From Planctomycetota bacterium (GTDB lineage: Bacteria; Planctomycetota; Phycisphaerae; WQYP01): a stretch of DNA of 20,321 nucleotides. Below the pieces are notes generated by a model, which ran no database searches, had not been told where the DNA came from, and saw only the letters and a program-made list of their open reading frames with translations. Below are positions 1 to 8,588 of the stretch, piece by piece (position 1 is the stretch's first letter; each line of letters starts with the position of its first letter). The position numbers and the translations under genes were made by a program. Location of the stretch: the NCBI GenBank assembly GCA_021798635.1, contig JAJZGH010000062.1, forward strand, positions 1-20,321. The letters are read 5' to 3'.

Positions 1-2745
1 CACTTTGGAACCGCCGGCAGAGCCGGTTTCAAGCGTTCCGGCGGGAACAGTCCCATTCCCCAATAAAGCCGGGCCAGGGTCCCCGCATGGGGTGCAGGCG
101 GCAGCAGCTTCAACTTTCAAAGCGTCAATATCCGCATCATCGGAGGCATCATCATCGGATGTGGAATTCAGCGGCTGGCTTAACTTGGAGCCATCGCGGT
201 ACAGTGCCACAGCCTTCAGGCTTAACTGCCAGCTTTCGCGATAGGCTTCTTCGATATCGCCAATGCCGACTTCATTGGGCAGATTGATGGTTTTGCTGAT
301 GGCTCCGCTGATAAACGGCTGGGCCGCGGCCATCATGCGGATGTGCCCCATGTGGTGGATAAAGCGTTTGCCTTTGCGACCACAGCGGTTGGCACAATCA
401 AAGACCGACAGATGTTCGGATTTAATATGCGGTGCGCCTTCGATGGTTTGCGAACCACAAATGACATCACTGGCTTCGCGAATCTGCCGCTTGGAAAAGC
501 CCAGAGATCGCAGCAGATTGAAATTCGGCTGCTGCCATTGCTGGGAGGTAAAGCCAAGGCGGGTTAAAGCCGCCTCGCCGAGTGTCCAGGGAGAAAAGGC
601 GAAGGCCAGCTCGAAAACAGATGGCAGGCATGCCTCTATTTTCGCCAGTTCTTCATCCGTGAAGCCCTTCGCCTTAAGTGATTCGATATGAATGTGCGGC
701 GAGCCTTGCAGGCTCAAGGTGCCCATCACATACGTTAACATGTCATGAATTTCGCCGGGCGAATAGCCCATGTTCCGCAAGGCCGGCTCAATGGATTGAT
801 TGGCAATTTTGAAGTAACCGCCGCCCGCAAGTTTCTTAAACTTAACCAGAGCAAAATCAGGTTCCACACCCGTAGTATCGCAATCCATCAGCAGGCCGAT
901 GGTTCCGGTCGGCGCGATGACCGTGGTTTGGGCGTTGCGATAGCCATGTTGCTCGCCCAGTGTAACCGCCCGGTCCCATGCCTCGCGGCAGGCCTGCAGC
1001 AGCGTAGGATCAAGTGTGGGATGCGTGCCAAATTGGGCGGCGTCGATTTCCACGGGTTTTACGGACAAAGCGTCATATTGATCCGAAGCGTACGCGGCGG
1101 CGCGATGGTTACGCATCACCCGCAGCATCGACTGCCGATTGGGAACAAAGCCGGGGAATGGGCCGTGTTCGCGGGCCATTTCCGCGGAAATAGCATAAGA
1201 TTCAGCGGTCATTAACGCGGTGATGGCCCCGCAAATGGCTCGGGCCGCCGGGCTGTCATACGCGATACCGGCTACCATCAACATCGTGCCGATGTTGGCG
1301 TAACCCAGACCCAGCGTACGATATTCATAGCTCAAGCGGGCGATTTCCCGGCTGGGATAGGCCGCCATAAGCACGGAAATTTCCAGCACAATCGTCCAGA
1401 GCCGGCAGGCGTGTTGGAAGCCTTCAATATCAAATTTTCCTGAAGCGGCATCAAAGAACTTCATGAGATTAATGGAGGCCAGATTGCAGGCGGTATTATC
1501 CAGGAACATATATTCGCTGCACGGGTTGCTGGCATTGATGCGCCCGCTTTGGGGACAGGTGTGCCACTGATTGATGGTGTCATCATATTGCACACCGGGG
1601 TCCGCACAACGCCAGGCGGCAAAAGCGACTTCCTGCCAAAGCTTGCGGGCTTTAAGCGTCTTGTGGATTTTGCCATCGGTGCGGCGAATAAGTTCCCAGT
1701 CGGAATCTTTTTCCACCGCCTGTATAAATTTATTTGATACGCGAACGGAATTATTGGAATTCTGCCCGGAAACGGTGGCATAGGCTTCGCCGTTAAAATC
1801 ATAATCCAGTTTGAGCTTTAAATTTTTGGCCAGTTCCTGTTGTTCCCTGGGCAGGTGCTTGAGGCCCTCGACCATGGCGGCAACTTTGATTTCCTCGCGC
1901 ACTTTCCAGTTAACAAATTCTTCAATATCCGGGTGATCCAAGTCCAGACATACCATTTTTGCGGCCCGGCGCGTGGTGCCGCCGGATTTAATCGCCCCCG
2001 CCGCCCGATCCCCGATACGCAGGAAACTCATGAGGCCGGAAGATTTCCCGCCGCCGGAAAGCGATTCATTGTCACCGCGGAGTTTGGAAAAATTACTGCC
2101 GGTGCCGGATCCGTATTTAAACAGCCGGGCCTCGCGCACCCACAGGTCCATAATTCCGCCGTCATTGACCAGATCATCGCTGACGCTCTGAATAAAACAG
2201 GCGTGCGGCTGCGGATGCGTGTAAGCATCTGTGGCTTGTTCGAGCTGATGCGTTTTGGGATTCACGTACCAATGCCCCTGAGAGGGACCGGTAAGGCCAT
2301 AGGCGTAATGCAGGCCCGTGTTAAACCACTGCGGAGAATTGGGGGCGGCCTTTTGGGTCAGGAGCATGTGGGCCAGTTCATCATAAAACGCCTGTGCGTC
2401 CTGCTTGGTTTCAAAGTAGCCGTATTCCTGCCCCCATTGGGTCCAGCAGCCGGCCAGACGATGCACCACCTGCTTCACGGAGGTTTCCGGGCCTTGCTTT
2501 GGCTTGCCATCGGCATGGAGCACGGGTTTGCCCTGGGCATCGGTTTGCGGGATGCCGGCCTTGCGGAAATATTTACTGACCATGATATCGGTGGCCAATT
2601 GTGACCAGTCTGCGGGAATTTCCGCATCCTTCATTTCAAAAACGACCGAGCCATCCACATTGGAAATTTTGCTCGTGCGTTTGGTAAATTTGATCGTGGA
2701 ATAAACGTCCACGCCTGCCTTGGTAAACCGACGATTGATTTTCAT
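1..2745 (-). CDS. nrdJ: Vitamin B12-dependent ribonucleoside-diphosphate reductase (class II), 3' end cut by window edge
   Basis: Reduces ribonucleotides to deoxyribonucleotides with an adenosylcobalamin-derived thiyl radical, so it works with or without oxygen; cytoplasmic. The reading frame is open from ATG at 2745 to the left edge, 915 codons with no stop, so the C-terminus (in this long family a tail carrying redox cysteines) is not visible. Landmarks I can read: first redox cysteine in HACFI (C183), the thiyl-radical loop NPCSE (C409, E411), the second redox cysteine in NTACNL (C420), the phosphate-binding PTGTIG loop (612-617), and the [13 protein letters not shown] block near the barrel end. 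The [25 protein letters not shown] active-site block is that of the long NrdJ type found in alphaproteobacteria, actinobacteria and planctomycetes. An AGGAG lies 8 nt before the ATG. dcd is upstream on the same strand across 154 bp. Identity is very secure from the active-site motifs. Confidence 0.96.
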   Translation of the reverse strand, partial: MKINRRFTKAGVDVYSTIKFTKRTSKISNVDGSVVFEMKDAEIPADWSQLATDIMVSKYFRKAGIPQTDAQGKPVLHADGKPKQGPETSVKQVVHRLAGCWTQWGQEYGYFETKQDAQAFYDELAHMLLTQKAAPNSPQWFNTGLHYAYGLTGPSQGHWYVNPKTHQLEQATDAYTHPQPHACFIQSVSDDLVNDGGIMDLWVREARLFKYGSGTGSNFSKLRGDNESLSGGGKSSGLMSFLRIGDRAAGAIKSGGTTRRAAKMVCLDLDHPDIEEFVNWKVREEIKVAAMVEGLKHLPREQQELAKNLKLKLDYDFNGEAYATVSGQNSNNSVRVSNKFIQAVEKDSDWELIRRTDGKIHKTLKARKLWQEVAFAAWRCADPGVQYDDTINQWHTCPQSGRINASNPCSEYMFLDNTACNLASINLMKFFDAASGKFDIEGFQHACRLWTIVLEISVLMAAYPSREIARLSYEYRTLGLGYANIGTMLMVAGIAYDSPAARAICGAITALMTAESYAISAEMAREHGPFPGFVPNRQSMLRVMRNHRAAAYASDQYDALSVKPVEIDAAQFGTHPTLDPTLLQACREAWDRAVTLGEQHGYRNAQTTVIAPTGTIGLLMDCDTTGVEPDFALVKFKKLAGGGYFKIANQSIEPALRNMGYSPGEIHDMLTYVMGTLSLQGSPHIHIESLKAKGFTDEELAKIEACLPSVFELAFAFSPWTLGEAALTRLGFTSQQWQQPNFNLLRSLGFSKRQIREASDVICGSQTIEGAPHIKSEHLSVFDCANRCGRKGKRFIHHMGHIRMMAAAQPFISGAISKTINLPNEVGIGDIEEAYRESWQLSLKAVALYRDGSKLSQPLNSTSDDDASDDADIDALKVEAAAACTPCGDPGPALLGNGTVPAGTLETGSAGGSKV

Positions 2746-2753
2746 AGCCTTTA

Positions 2754-2758
2754 CTCCT
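2754..2758 (-). promoter_or_regulatory. Ribosome binding site of nrdJ
   Basis: AGGAG on the minus strand, 8 nt before the ATG at 2745. It fixes the start of nrdJ. Confidence 0.75.
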
Positions 2759-2778
2759 GCTTCCGTGCACTTAAATTT

Positions 2779-2811
2779 GCCGGCGACGTCCCATCCTGCG
2801 GCGTCGCCGGC
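2779..2811. repeat. 10-bp perfect inverted repeat between dcd and nrdJ
   Basis: GCCGGCGACG (2779-2788) and CGTCGCCGGC (2802-2811) are exact reverse complements around a 13-nt loop. A second, shorter hairpin (AAAGCC CC GGCTTT, 2821-2834) stands just beside it. On the minus strand these lie between the dcd stop and the nrdJ start. They may end or attenuate dcd transcription or stabilise the mRNA, but no long T run follows, so a classical intrinsic terminator is not clear. I looked for the conserved B12-box of a cobalamin riboswitch in this gap and did not find it. Confidence 0.6.
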
Positions 2812-2899
2812 CACTCCATGAAAGCCCCGGCTTTCCGTGGCCGGCGGCATAGTTCATTCAACGGACCGGATAAACAAATCCGATCCGATCCCGGTTCAG

Positions 2900-3454
2900 T
2901 TAATCAACTTTAGGCAATGTCAGCCCGGGTTGATCCTGATATTTCCCCTGTTTATCCGCGTAACTGATATTGCAAACTTTTTCACCGCGGAGAAAAATAA
3001 TTTGAGCGATACCCTCATTGGCATAAATTTTGGCCGGCAGCGGCGTGGTATTGGAAATTTCAATGGTGACGCGGCCTTTCCATTCCGGCTCCAAGGGCGT
3101 CACGTTGACGATAATGCCGCAGCGGGCATAGGTGCTTTTGCCTACGCAGATAGCCAGAATATCCCGTGGGATTTCAAAATATTCCACGGTCTCACATAAG
3201 GCGAAACTGTTGGGCGGAATGAGCACATAGCCATCTTTACCGGCGTCGACATCGACAAAACTGCGCGGCGAAAAACGCTTCGGATCTACAACCTCAGAAT
3301 TTACATTGGTGAAAATTTTGAATTTGGGTCCCACACGCACATCGTAACCATAACTGGAAACCCCGTAGCTTACCGCCCCGGGACGCTTGACTGCCTTTTC
3401 AAAGGGCTGAATGGTGACGGATGCTTCAATTTGAGAGTCTGCAAGAATTGCCAT
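2900..3454 (-). CDS. dcd: dCTP deaminase
   Basis: Deaminates dCTP to dUTP, feeding dTMP synthesis; cytoplasmic homotrimer in known members. From ATG at 3454 the protein has 184 residues, close to the usual length. Visible family signatures are [11 protein letters not shown] near residues 30-40, GKSTYAR at 105-111, the block containing [11 protein letters not shown] with the expected catalytic glutamate at E132, NEGIAQIIF at 146-154 and the C-terminal [10 protein letters not shown] lid. A TTG 15 nt further upstream is in frame, but the ATG gives the canonical MAILADSQI start and has an AGGCAGG-like sequence before it. It sits upstream of nrdJ on the same strand, so the two dNTP-supply enzymes may share a transcript. 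A promoter-like sequence lies at 3499-3527. Confidence 0.95.
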   Translation of the reverse strand: MAILADSQIEASVTIQPFEKAVKRPGAVSYGVSSYGYDVRVGPKFKIFTNVNSEVVDPKRFSPRSFVDVDAGKDGYVLIPPNSFALCETVEYFEIPRDILAICVGKSTYARCGIIVNVTPLEPEWKGRVTIEISNTTPLPAKIYANEGIAQIIFLRGEKVCNISYADKQGKYQDQPGLTLPKVD

Positions 3455-3498
3455 GTTGCCTGCCTGCAATAATCCGTAAAAACGGTTCGGTTTTTGTT

Positions 3499-3527
3499 AG
3501 TGTATCACAATATCAGTTGAAACTCAA
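3499..3527 (-). promoter_or_regulatory. Candidate sigma70-type promoter of dcd
   Basis: On the minus strand TTGAGT (3527-3522) and TACACT (3504-3499) are separated by exactly 17 nt. A TGA directly before the -10 hexamer makes it an extended -10. The predicted transcript start is about 40 nt before the dcd ATG. Pattern match only. Confidence 0.45.
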
Positions 3528-3696
3528 GAGAAAGGAACTTCGCCCCTGAATCATCTCAACCAAAATCGTCGGCCTTATCGGGTCCCTATAACCACGCGTT
3601 CGCGATTATTAAGAACTCAATAAGACTCACATAGGTTACTTTAGCACTATATCTTGTGGTGTCAATGCTTTTTGTCACTAAATATTGACGGACAGG

Positions 3697-3793
3697 TTCT
3701 CCACATCACTAACCCATTATATCCACAAGACTTGCGTCACTTGGATTTATTTTCTACCAGATGTTGTGGTCTTTCCACGACCCCTGTGGATAA
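3697..3793. promoter_or_regulatory. Cluster of DnaA-box-like 9-mers
   Basis: TTCTCCACA (3697-3705) and ATATCCACA (3719-3727) each differ from TTATCCACA by one base. TGTGGATAA (3785-3793) is a perfect box on the opposite strand. Three boxes in under 100 bp of AT-richer non-coding DNA could be a DnaA-controlled promoter or part of a replication origin. dnaA, dnaN and gyrB are not in the window, so the role is open. Confidence 0.4.
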
Positions 3794-3875
3794 GTCCAAG
3801 GAGGCCGGAAAATCAAAAATTGCCCGCCTGATTGAAGCTGTTGCCGATTCTTTTCCTGCGGATAGAATTCTTGCA

Positions 3876-4982
3876 ATGAAATCTGCCCAATTTAACCCGA
3901 TTCCATCGGCCCTTCAGAAGCAGATTCGCCTGCGCCTTGGCCCGTGGTTCAACGAGCACAAACGGCCCATGCCCTGGCGAAATACCGCCGATCCGTATGC
4001 CATCTGGCTGTCCGAAGTGATGCTCCAACAGACGCAGGTCGCCACTGCAATTCCCTATTACGACCGCTTTTTAAAGCGTTTCCCGGATATTTGCGCCCTG
4101 GCTGCTGCGCCCCTTGAGGACGTATTGAAACTCTGGGCGGGCCTGGGTTATTACCGCAGAGCCAAAAGCCTGCACCAGAGCGCACAAATCATCGTATCAA
4201 CATATCACGGCACGTTTCCATGCAAATATAATGATATGTTGAAACTTCCCGGCATCGGCCGCTATACCGCCGGTGCCATCGCCAGCATCGCCTTTCATGA
4301 AAAAGTTCCAGTATTGGACGGCAATGTGATGCGCGTGCTGACGCGACTTTTTATGGTTCGTGACGACATTGCCAAGCCGCAAACCCAAAAGCGGCTCTGG
4401 AAAATTGCCGGGGAACTGGTGCCGCCGACCAATCCCGGAGATTTTAATCAGGCCATCATGGAACTCGGGGCCACGGTTTGCACACCGATGCGCCCGCGCT
4501 GCGAAAGTTGCCCGCTGGAGAGTTTTTGCTTGGCCCGGCAAAGCAATAAACAGAGCCAACTGCCGGTAAAACAAGGAAAAACTCCCACCCCGTGCATTAA
4601 ATTGGCCGCAGTCGTTATTGATTCGCCCAATGGCCGCCTGATGGCGCAACGCAAGGCCGGCGGCCTGTGGGAACATCTCTGGGAATTTCCGGCGTTTGAA
4701 CTTCCCCACCGCACCCCCGCTGCGGTTCGTCAGCAACTTTTTAAGCTCACCCGGCTCAACATCGAGCTTACACGCTTAGCGACGGGTGTCACGCATCAAC
4801 TCACACATCGGCGATTGGAATACACCATTTTTGTGGGCACCAGCCAATCCCGGCGGAAACCGCGAACCAGCCCTGACATTACTTCGCACTACGAATCCAT
4901 CCGCTGGATTACCGATATGGCAACTGTGCCCAAATCCCGTCTGACGGAAAAAATATCCGCCCTTTCCTCCGGCGAGCAATAA
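3876..4982 (+). CDS. mutY: A/G-specific adenine DNA glycosylase MutY
   Basis: Removes adenine mispaired with 8-oxoguanine in base excision repair. From ATG at 3876 the protein has 368 residues, normal for MutY, and begins like other members. Visible: WLSEVMLQQTQ with catalytic E47; helix-hairpin-helix LPGIGRYTAGAI (124-135); catalytic D148 in LDGNV; an iron-sulfur cluster motif C202-x6-C209-x2-C212-x5-C218; and a C-terminal NUDIX-like domain (about 240-360) that in the family reads 8-oxoG. The frame is open for 74 more codons upstream (to a TTG at 3654), but that extension lacks family features and overlaps the DnaA-box cluster. The Shine-Dalgarno before 3876 is weak (GGAT, 12 nt away), so the exact start is less certain than the identity. 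Confidence 0.94.
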   Translation: MKSAQFNPIPSALQKQIRLRLGPWFNEHKRPMPWRNTADPYAIWLSEVMLQQTQVATAIPYYDRFLKRFPDICALAAAPLEDVLKLWAGLGYYRRAKSLHQSAQIIVSTYHGTFPCKYNDMLKLPGIGRYTAGAIASIAFHEKVPVLDGNVMRVLTRLFMVRDDIAKPQTQKRLWKIAGELVPPTNPGDFNQAIMELGATVCTPMRPRCESCPLESFCLARQSNKQSQLPVKQGKTPTPCIKLAAVVIDSPNGRLMAQRKAGGLWEHLWEFPAFELPHRTPAAVRQQLFKLTRLNIELTRLATGVTHQLTHRRLEYTIFVGTSQSRRKPRTSPDITSHYESIRWITDMATVPKSRLTEKISALSSGEQ

Positions 4983-5460
4983 ATCGATAGTGCCGGGCTT
5001 TCCGCTCTGCCCACGAGAACAGTGTTTATTGTGCATGAGCTGGACGGCCACAGAATTCACCCGGGCAACTTGTGGTTTATCGTATCATGCGAAGGGGCTC
5101 GGCAATAAATCCGGGCGACAAGGCAGTGCGGGGAAACTCCACTTAGTCGCCGGCTCTGCCGGTGGTGGAATACACGATAAAAGAATCTCTGGCAGGCTCC
5201 TGGCGCAACGGTAAAAAACATTGTGATTTCCGCCCGATTTAGCGTTATGTCGGCGCTGCCCGGAAAAATTGCCACGCCCATGCGGAGCGCCGGCCGTGCG
5301 GAATATTGACAGCAACAGCGATATTTCGTAACATCAGTTGATGCAACAGTTTCATTAGAGGTTGCGATAGCACGTTGTTAAAGATCCCATCGGGAGAGAA
5401 AATGGTTCAGCGCATTGGCATCGCCTCGGTAGCCATAATCTTAAGCGGAAAGGAACAGGC
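4983..5460. other. Structured intergenic region between mutY and the glycosidase gene
   Basis: About 480 bp with no gene I can support; the short open frames have no family features. The middle part folds well on paper: GGCGAC (5114-5119) pairs with GTCGCC (5146-5151) around an inner GGGG-AAA-CTCC hairpin, directly followed by CCGGC-TCT-GCCGG (5150-5162). I could not match it to a known riboswitch, tmRNA, RNase P, SRP or 6S RNA. The downstream end holds a promoter-like sequence. Confidence 0.5.
5306..5334 (+). promoter_or_regulatory. Candidate sigma70-type promoter of the glycosidase gene
   Basis: TTGACA (5306-5311), a perfect -35 hexamer, stands 17 nt before TAACAT (5329-5334). The predicted transcript has a leader of about 120 nt before the GTG at 5461. 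Confidence 0.45.
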
Positions 5461-7281
5461 GTGAGGTTAATTAAGTTTCTGCGAACGCGGATTTTCTCAG
5501 TGGCGTCCGTTTTGGCTGTAATCGCGTTGCTTCCCGCAGTTGGTAACACCGTTTCGGCTGCTGCGGTAAAAGTGCAACTGGTTAAAACCGGGGGCGGATG
5601 GCAACTCCTGCGGGGCGGCAAGCCCTATTTCATAAAAGGCGCAGGCGGAAGTTATTCTCTGGCGAAGCTCAAAGCGGCCGGGGGAAATTCTGATCGTACA
5701 TGGGGCGCTGACGGCATTCAGCACCAACTCCACCGCGCTGCCCAACTGGGTATGACGTATACCGTCGGCATGTGGTTGGCCCATCCGGGCAATGGCTTCA
5801 GTTACAAAAATAAAGCCCAGGTGCAGGCCCAGTATGAACAATGTAAAAAATTTGTTCTCGACTATCGCCATGATCCGGCAGTGCTGGCCTGGGGAATCGG
5901 CAATGAAATGGAAAATGGGTATGACCATAAAGTGCTGTGGCAGGCGGTAGAAAAGATTGCCGGCATGTGCCATCGACTGGACCGCAACCACCCCACCATG
6001 ACCGTGGTGGCGGAAATAGGCGGACACAAGGTTCAGAAAATCAATGAGTATTGCCCGGATATTGATATCATCGGAATTAATTCTTACGGCGGAGGACCGT
6101 CGCTTTATAAGCGCTATCTGAAAGCCGGCGGTGTCAAGCCGTATGTCCTTACAGAATTTGGCCCGCCCGGAGTATGGGAAGAAGGCCGCGATAATTTGCA
6201 CCTGCCGCCGGAAATGAACAGCACGCAGAAAGCGTTGTATTATGCCCGTACCTATCGCAACAGCGTATTGGCAGCCAAGGGGTTGTGTTTAGGCTCATAC
6301 GCATTTACGTGGGGCTGGAAGGTGGAAGCCACACCAACCTGGTTCGGCCTGATACTGCCGGATGGCCGACGGCTGGGCGCGGTGGATCAACTTGAGCATG
6401 TGTGGACGGGGCATTGGCCGAAGCATTTGTGCCCGGAGATGAAAAGCCTGAATCTTGTTGGCCCGGATAAAGTTAAGCGAGAGTCAGAAATCAGGGCACA
6501 TGTCGATGCGTCTGAACCCGGCGGCGGCGCGTTGAGCTATCATTGGGTATTGCGACGCGATATTTCCAATACACCGCCCAACGGCGGCGAATCCCGGCCG
6601 ATGCCGCGGAAGTATCCCCACGCCATCATCGGGCAACATGGCGGCCATGTGATTGTAAAAATGCCGGATAATGGCGGATATTACCGCTTATTTTGTTACG
6701 TATATAACCATCATAACGCTGCGGCGGTGGGCAACATTCCCCTGATGGTCACCGGGCCGATACACGCCATGCGAATTCCCCGGTCGCACCTGCCTCTGGT
6801 GCTGCTGGGAAACAACGCCCAAGGCACACCCTACATACCCACAGGCTGGATGGGCAATTACAAAAACATCAGCTATGGATCCGCGGACTTCGGCCCCAGG
6901 GGCATGCATTCCTGCGTAAAAATCAGCTACACAGCCGCCAATGGCTGGGGTGGAATCGCCTGGCAGAGTCCTGCCAATGATTGGGGAAAAACCGATGGCG
7001 GCTTAAATTTAACCGGTGCCTCCAAGCTCACGTTCTGGGCGAAAGGGAAAGCCGGTGGGGAACGCATCACGTTTGGCGCGGGGTTGATCGGTTCTGATCA
7101 ACCCTTCCATGATTCGGTACATGTTTCAAAAGTGGTCACGTTGACTTCCCATTGGAAAAAATATGCGATCAATCTGAAAGGCCGGAATCTTGAGCGGATT
7201 ATCACCGGGTTTTACTGGACCGGCGGCGCAAATGGTTCTCCGTTCACCTTTTATATTGACAAAGTTAGATATGTAAAGTAA
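5461..7281 (+). CDS. Secreted glycoside hydrolase (clan A TIM barrel, GH2/GH5-like) with Ig-like and C-terminal beta-sandwich domains
   Basis: 606 residues, GTG start with GGAAAGGAAC ahead of it. A signal peptide covers about residues 1-34 (basic start, hydrophobic core, VSA-A cleavage-like site), so the enzyme is exported. Residues about 45-310 form a retaining clan-A barrel of the glycosyl hydrolase 2 C-terminal type: acid/base E149 in WGIGNE and nucleophile E232 in VLTEFG, about 80 residues apart as expected. About 325-450 is an Ig/PKD-like module ending in YYRLFCYVY, frequent in planctomycete relatives. About 480-606 is a tryptophan-rich beta-sandwich resembling a carbohydrate-binding module, nearly repeated as the whole of the next gene, 59 bp downstream in a likely operon. 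The substrate is not readable; beta-glucan or beta-mannan-like polymers are possible. The usual N-terminal sandwich domains of true GH2 enzymes are absent. Confidence 0.8.
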   Translation: MRLIKFLRTRIFSVASVLAVIALLPAVGNTVSAAAVKVQLVKTGGGWQLLRGGKPYFIKGAGGSYSLAKLKAAGGNSDRTWGADGIQHQLHRAAQLGMTYTVGMWLAHPGNGFSYKNKAQVQAQYEQCKKFVLDYRHDPAVLAWGIGNEMENGYDHKVLWQAVEKIAGMCHRLDRNHPTMTVVAEIGGHKVQKINEYCPDIDIIGINSYGGGPSLYKRYLKAGGVKPYVLTEFGPPGVWEEGRDNLHLPPEMNSTQKALYYARTYRNSVLAAKGLCLGSYAFTWGWKVEATPTWFGLILPDGRRLGAVDQLEHVWTGHWPKHLCPEMKSLNLVGPDKVKRESEIRAHVDASEPGGGALSYHWVLRRDISNTPPNGGESRPMPRKYPHAIIGQHGGHVIVKMPDNGGYYRLFCYVYNHHNAAAVGNIPLMVTGPIHAMRIPRSHLPLVLLGNNAQGTPYIPTGWMGNYKNISYGSADFGPRGMHSCVKISYTAANGWGGIAWQSPANDWGKTDGGLNLTGASKLTFWAKGKAGGERITFGAGLIGSDQPFHDSVHVSKVVTLTSHWKKYAINLKGRNLERIITGFYWTGGANGSPFTFYIDKVRYVK

Positions 7282-7327
7282 TAACGGCGGAGTTGTTACA
7301 ATCGAAGGATTAACCCGCTTTACACCT

Positions 7328-7333
7328 AAGGAG
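7328..7333 (+). promoter_or_regulatory. Ribosome binding site deciding the start of the small beta-sandwich protein
   Basis: AAGGAG ends 1 nt before an ATG at 7335 and 7 nt before a second in-frame ATG at 7341. Spacing favours 7341. Confidence 0.7.
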
Positions 7334-7340
7334 TATGACG

Positions 7341-7967
7341 ATGCGTACCACACGTTTCTCTCTGCTGACAGGGTTACTGACCACCTTGCTGACCGCTGTT
7401 CTGGTCATCGGGTTGGTGGACCGGCAGGCCCTTGCCGCGGACAGACATGCCGGCGCGAAAGTGTCACTTCCGCTGGTGATTTATCGGGATGGTCAGGCGC
7501 AGTCGGGCTATATTGCCGCGGGCTGGATGGGCAATGCCTCGGCGATCAAGTACAACGGAAGCTGCACCTCCCATCCGCGCAAGGGAAACAGCACTTGTCT
7601 AAAAATCCAATACACTTCCAGCAGTGGATGGGGCGGGATCGCCTGGCAGAATCCTGCCAACAACTGGGGCGATAATTCCGGAGGCTTTAATCTTACCGGC
7701 GCAAAAAAGCTGATCTTCTGGGCACGCGGCGAAAAGGCCGGGCAGGTTGTCAGCTTTGGGTTCGGCCTTATTGCCTCGAATAAAAAATATCACGATACCG
7801 CCAAGGGAAAATTGAACGTCACTTTAACTGAACATTGGAAGCAATATTCCATCAGCCTCAAGGGCAAGGACCTTAAGCGAATTGTGGTAGGCTTTTTCTG
7901 GACCGCCGCTGCGGCTAATGGCAAGCCCTTTACGTTTTATCTGGATAAAGTTCAATACCAGAAATAA
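7341..7967 (+). CDS. Small secreted protein made of a single carbohydrate-binding-like beta-sandwich domain
   Basis: 208 residues from ATG 7341. A signal peptide takes about residues 1-33 with an ALA-A-like cleavage site. The rest is a single domain plainly homologous to residues about 480-606 of the preceding glycosidase: both share GWMGN, a GWGGIAWQ(S/N)PAN-WG block, GG-NLTGA-KL-FWA(K/R)G, a T-HWK-Y-I-LKG turn and a final PFTFY(I/L)DKV-Y. No catalytic motif is visible. It is probably co-transcribed with the glycosidase. It may bind polysaccharide or the cell surface and present substrate, but that is inference; the fold call rests on pattern (regular aromatic beta strands). Its stop codon directly abuts the regulator remnant. 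Confidence 0.75.
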   Translation: MRTTRFSLLTGLLTTLLTAVLVIGLVDRQALAADRHAGAKVSLPLVIYRDGQAQSGYIAAGWMGNASAIKYNGSCTSHPRKGNSTCLKIQYTSSSGWGGIAWQNPANNWGDNSGGFNLTGAKKLIFWARGEKAGQVVSFGFGLIASNKKYHDTAKGKLNVTLTEHWKQYSISLKGKDLKRIVVGFFWTAAAANGKPFTFYLDKVQYQK

Positions 7968-8538
7968 TCATTGGGTTGCTGGGCACCAATCCCCGGGGGC
8001 ATTAGATTGCGAATTAGCGGATCCGCCTTTATCCAGCGTTGCAGTTCCCATTGAACAGGTCGGGTATCAGGCGGCGGTGCTGCTGGCGGATTTAATGGCA
8101 GGCCGAAAAACATCCGCAGTACGCACGCTCGTGCCGCCGATTGGTGTTGTTACGCGTCGCAGTTCGGACAGTCTCGCCATTGAAGATCCGGAACTGGTGG
8201 AAGTTATGCGGGTCATTCGCAATCATGCCCGTAAGCCTCTAAGCGTCAAGGAACTTTTGCGAATCGTTCCGATGTCGCGCAGGAATATGGAACGGCAGTT
8301 TCAAAAGCTCGTCGGTCATTCGCCCCATGCGGAAATTGAGCGCGTGCATCTGGAACAGGCCAAGCGGCTGCTTGCCGAAACAGATTGGCCGCTGCCCCGC
8401 ATTGCGACCGAGTCCGGCTACAACAGTCACGAACATTTTACCCATACGTTCCGCAATAAAATCGGCGTGGCACCCGGTGCCTATCGCCGCCGCTACCGCG
8501 ATCAACGCGCCTTGCCGTCCAGGAGCCTGTCCGAGTAA
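7968..8538 (+). pseudogene. 5'-truncated XylR-type AraC-family transcription regulator
   Basis: This frame encodes the end of a LacI/periplasmic-binding-type sensor domain followed by a complete AraC DNA-binding domain. The sensor part keeps ADPPLSSVAVP and VGYQAAVLLADLMAG, typical of XylR-like sugar regulators. The two helix-turn-helix units follow, with LSVKELL...SRRNMERQF and WPLPRIATESGY...FTHTFRN...PGAYRRRYR. Such regulators are normally about 380-400 residues; here only some 185 remain and no start codon with a ribosome site precedes the sensor remnant. The homology begins right after the stop of the previous gene. In the neighbouring frame at 7967-7990 the DNA reads IIGLLGTN, which resembles the expected preceding strand, so a one-base loss around the C4G5 run near 7993-8000 is also likely. 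Internal translation of the DNA-binding half cannot be excluded. Confidence 0.75.
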
Positions 8539-8552
8539 TGGCCGGGTTGCGA

Positions 8553-8576
8553 TCCCGGCGCGCCGGGACGATTTTT
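8553..8576 (+). terminator. Intrinsic terminator after the regulator remnant
   Basis: A 16-bp perfect palindrome, TCCCGGCG then CGCCGGGA (8553-8568), is followed after three bases by five T (8572-8576), 14 bp after the remnant's stop. Confidence 0.6.
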
Positions 8577-8588
8577 GGCTTCACGGGG

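Larger units (their letters stand above)
3455..3875. other. Intergenic region between divergent dcd and mutY
   Basis: About 420 bp with no convincing gene. The mutY frame stays open back to 3654, but the extra 74 residues do not resemble the N-terminus of MutY, so I treat this stretch as non-coding. It holds the dcd promoter, a 6-bp GTCAAT/ATTGAC inverted repeat (3661-3666 and 3684-3689), the DnaA-box cluster described separately, and an isolated strong Shine-Dalgarno-like AAGGAGG at 3798-3804 with no ATG/GTG/TTG in the mutY frame at suitable spacing. Confidence 0.6.

Noticed and set aside
1840..2604. 254-residue plus-strand open frame
   Set aside because: Antisense shadow of nrdJ; no family features.
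2746..2899. Cobalamin riboswitch before nrdJ
   Set aside because: The gap is short for this class and the conserved B12-box was not found on the minus strand.
3654..3875. 74-residue N-terminal extension of MutY
   Set aside because: Resembles no part of MutY, starts at a TTG without ribosome site and overlaps DnaA boxes; the ATG at 3876 gives the standard N-terminus.
4197..4736. 179-residue minus-strand open frame
   Set aside because: Antisense shadow of mutY.
5100..5220. tmRNA-like 3' end (TTCCACCA on the minus strand)
   Set aside because: No tRNA-like T arm or tag reading frame around it; chance match.
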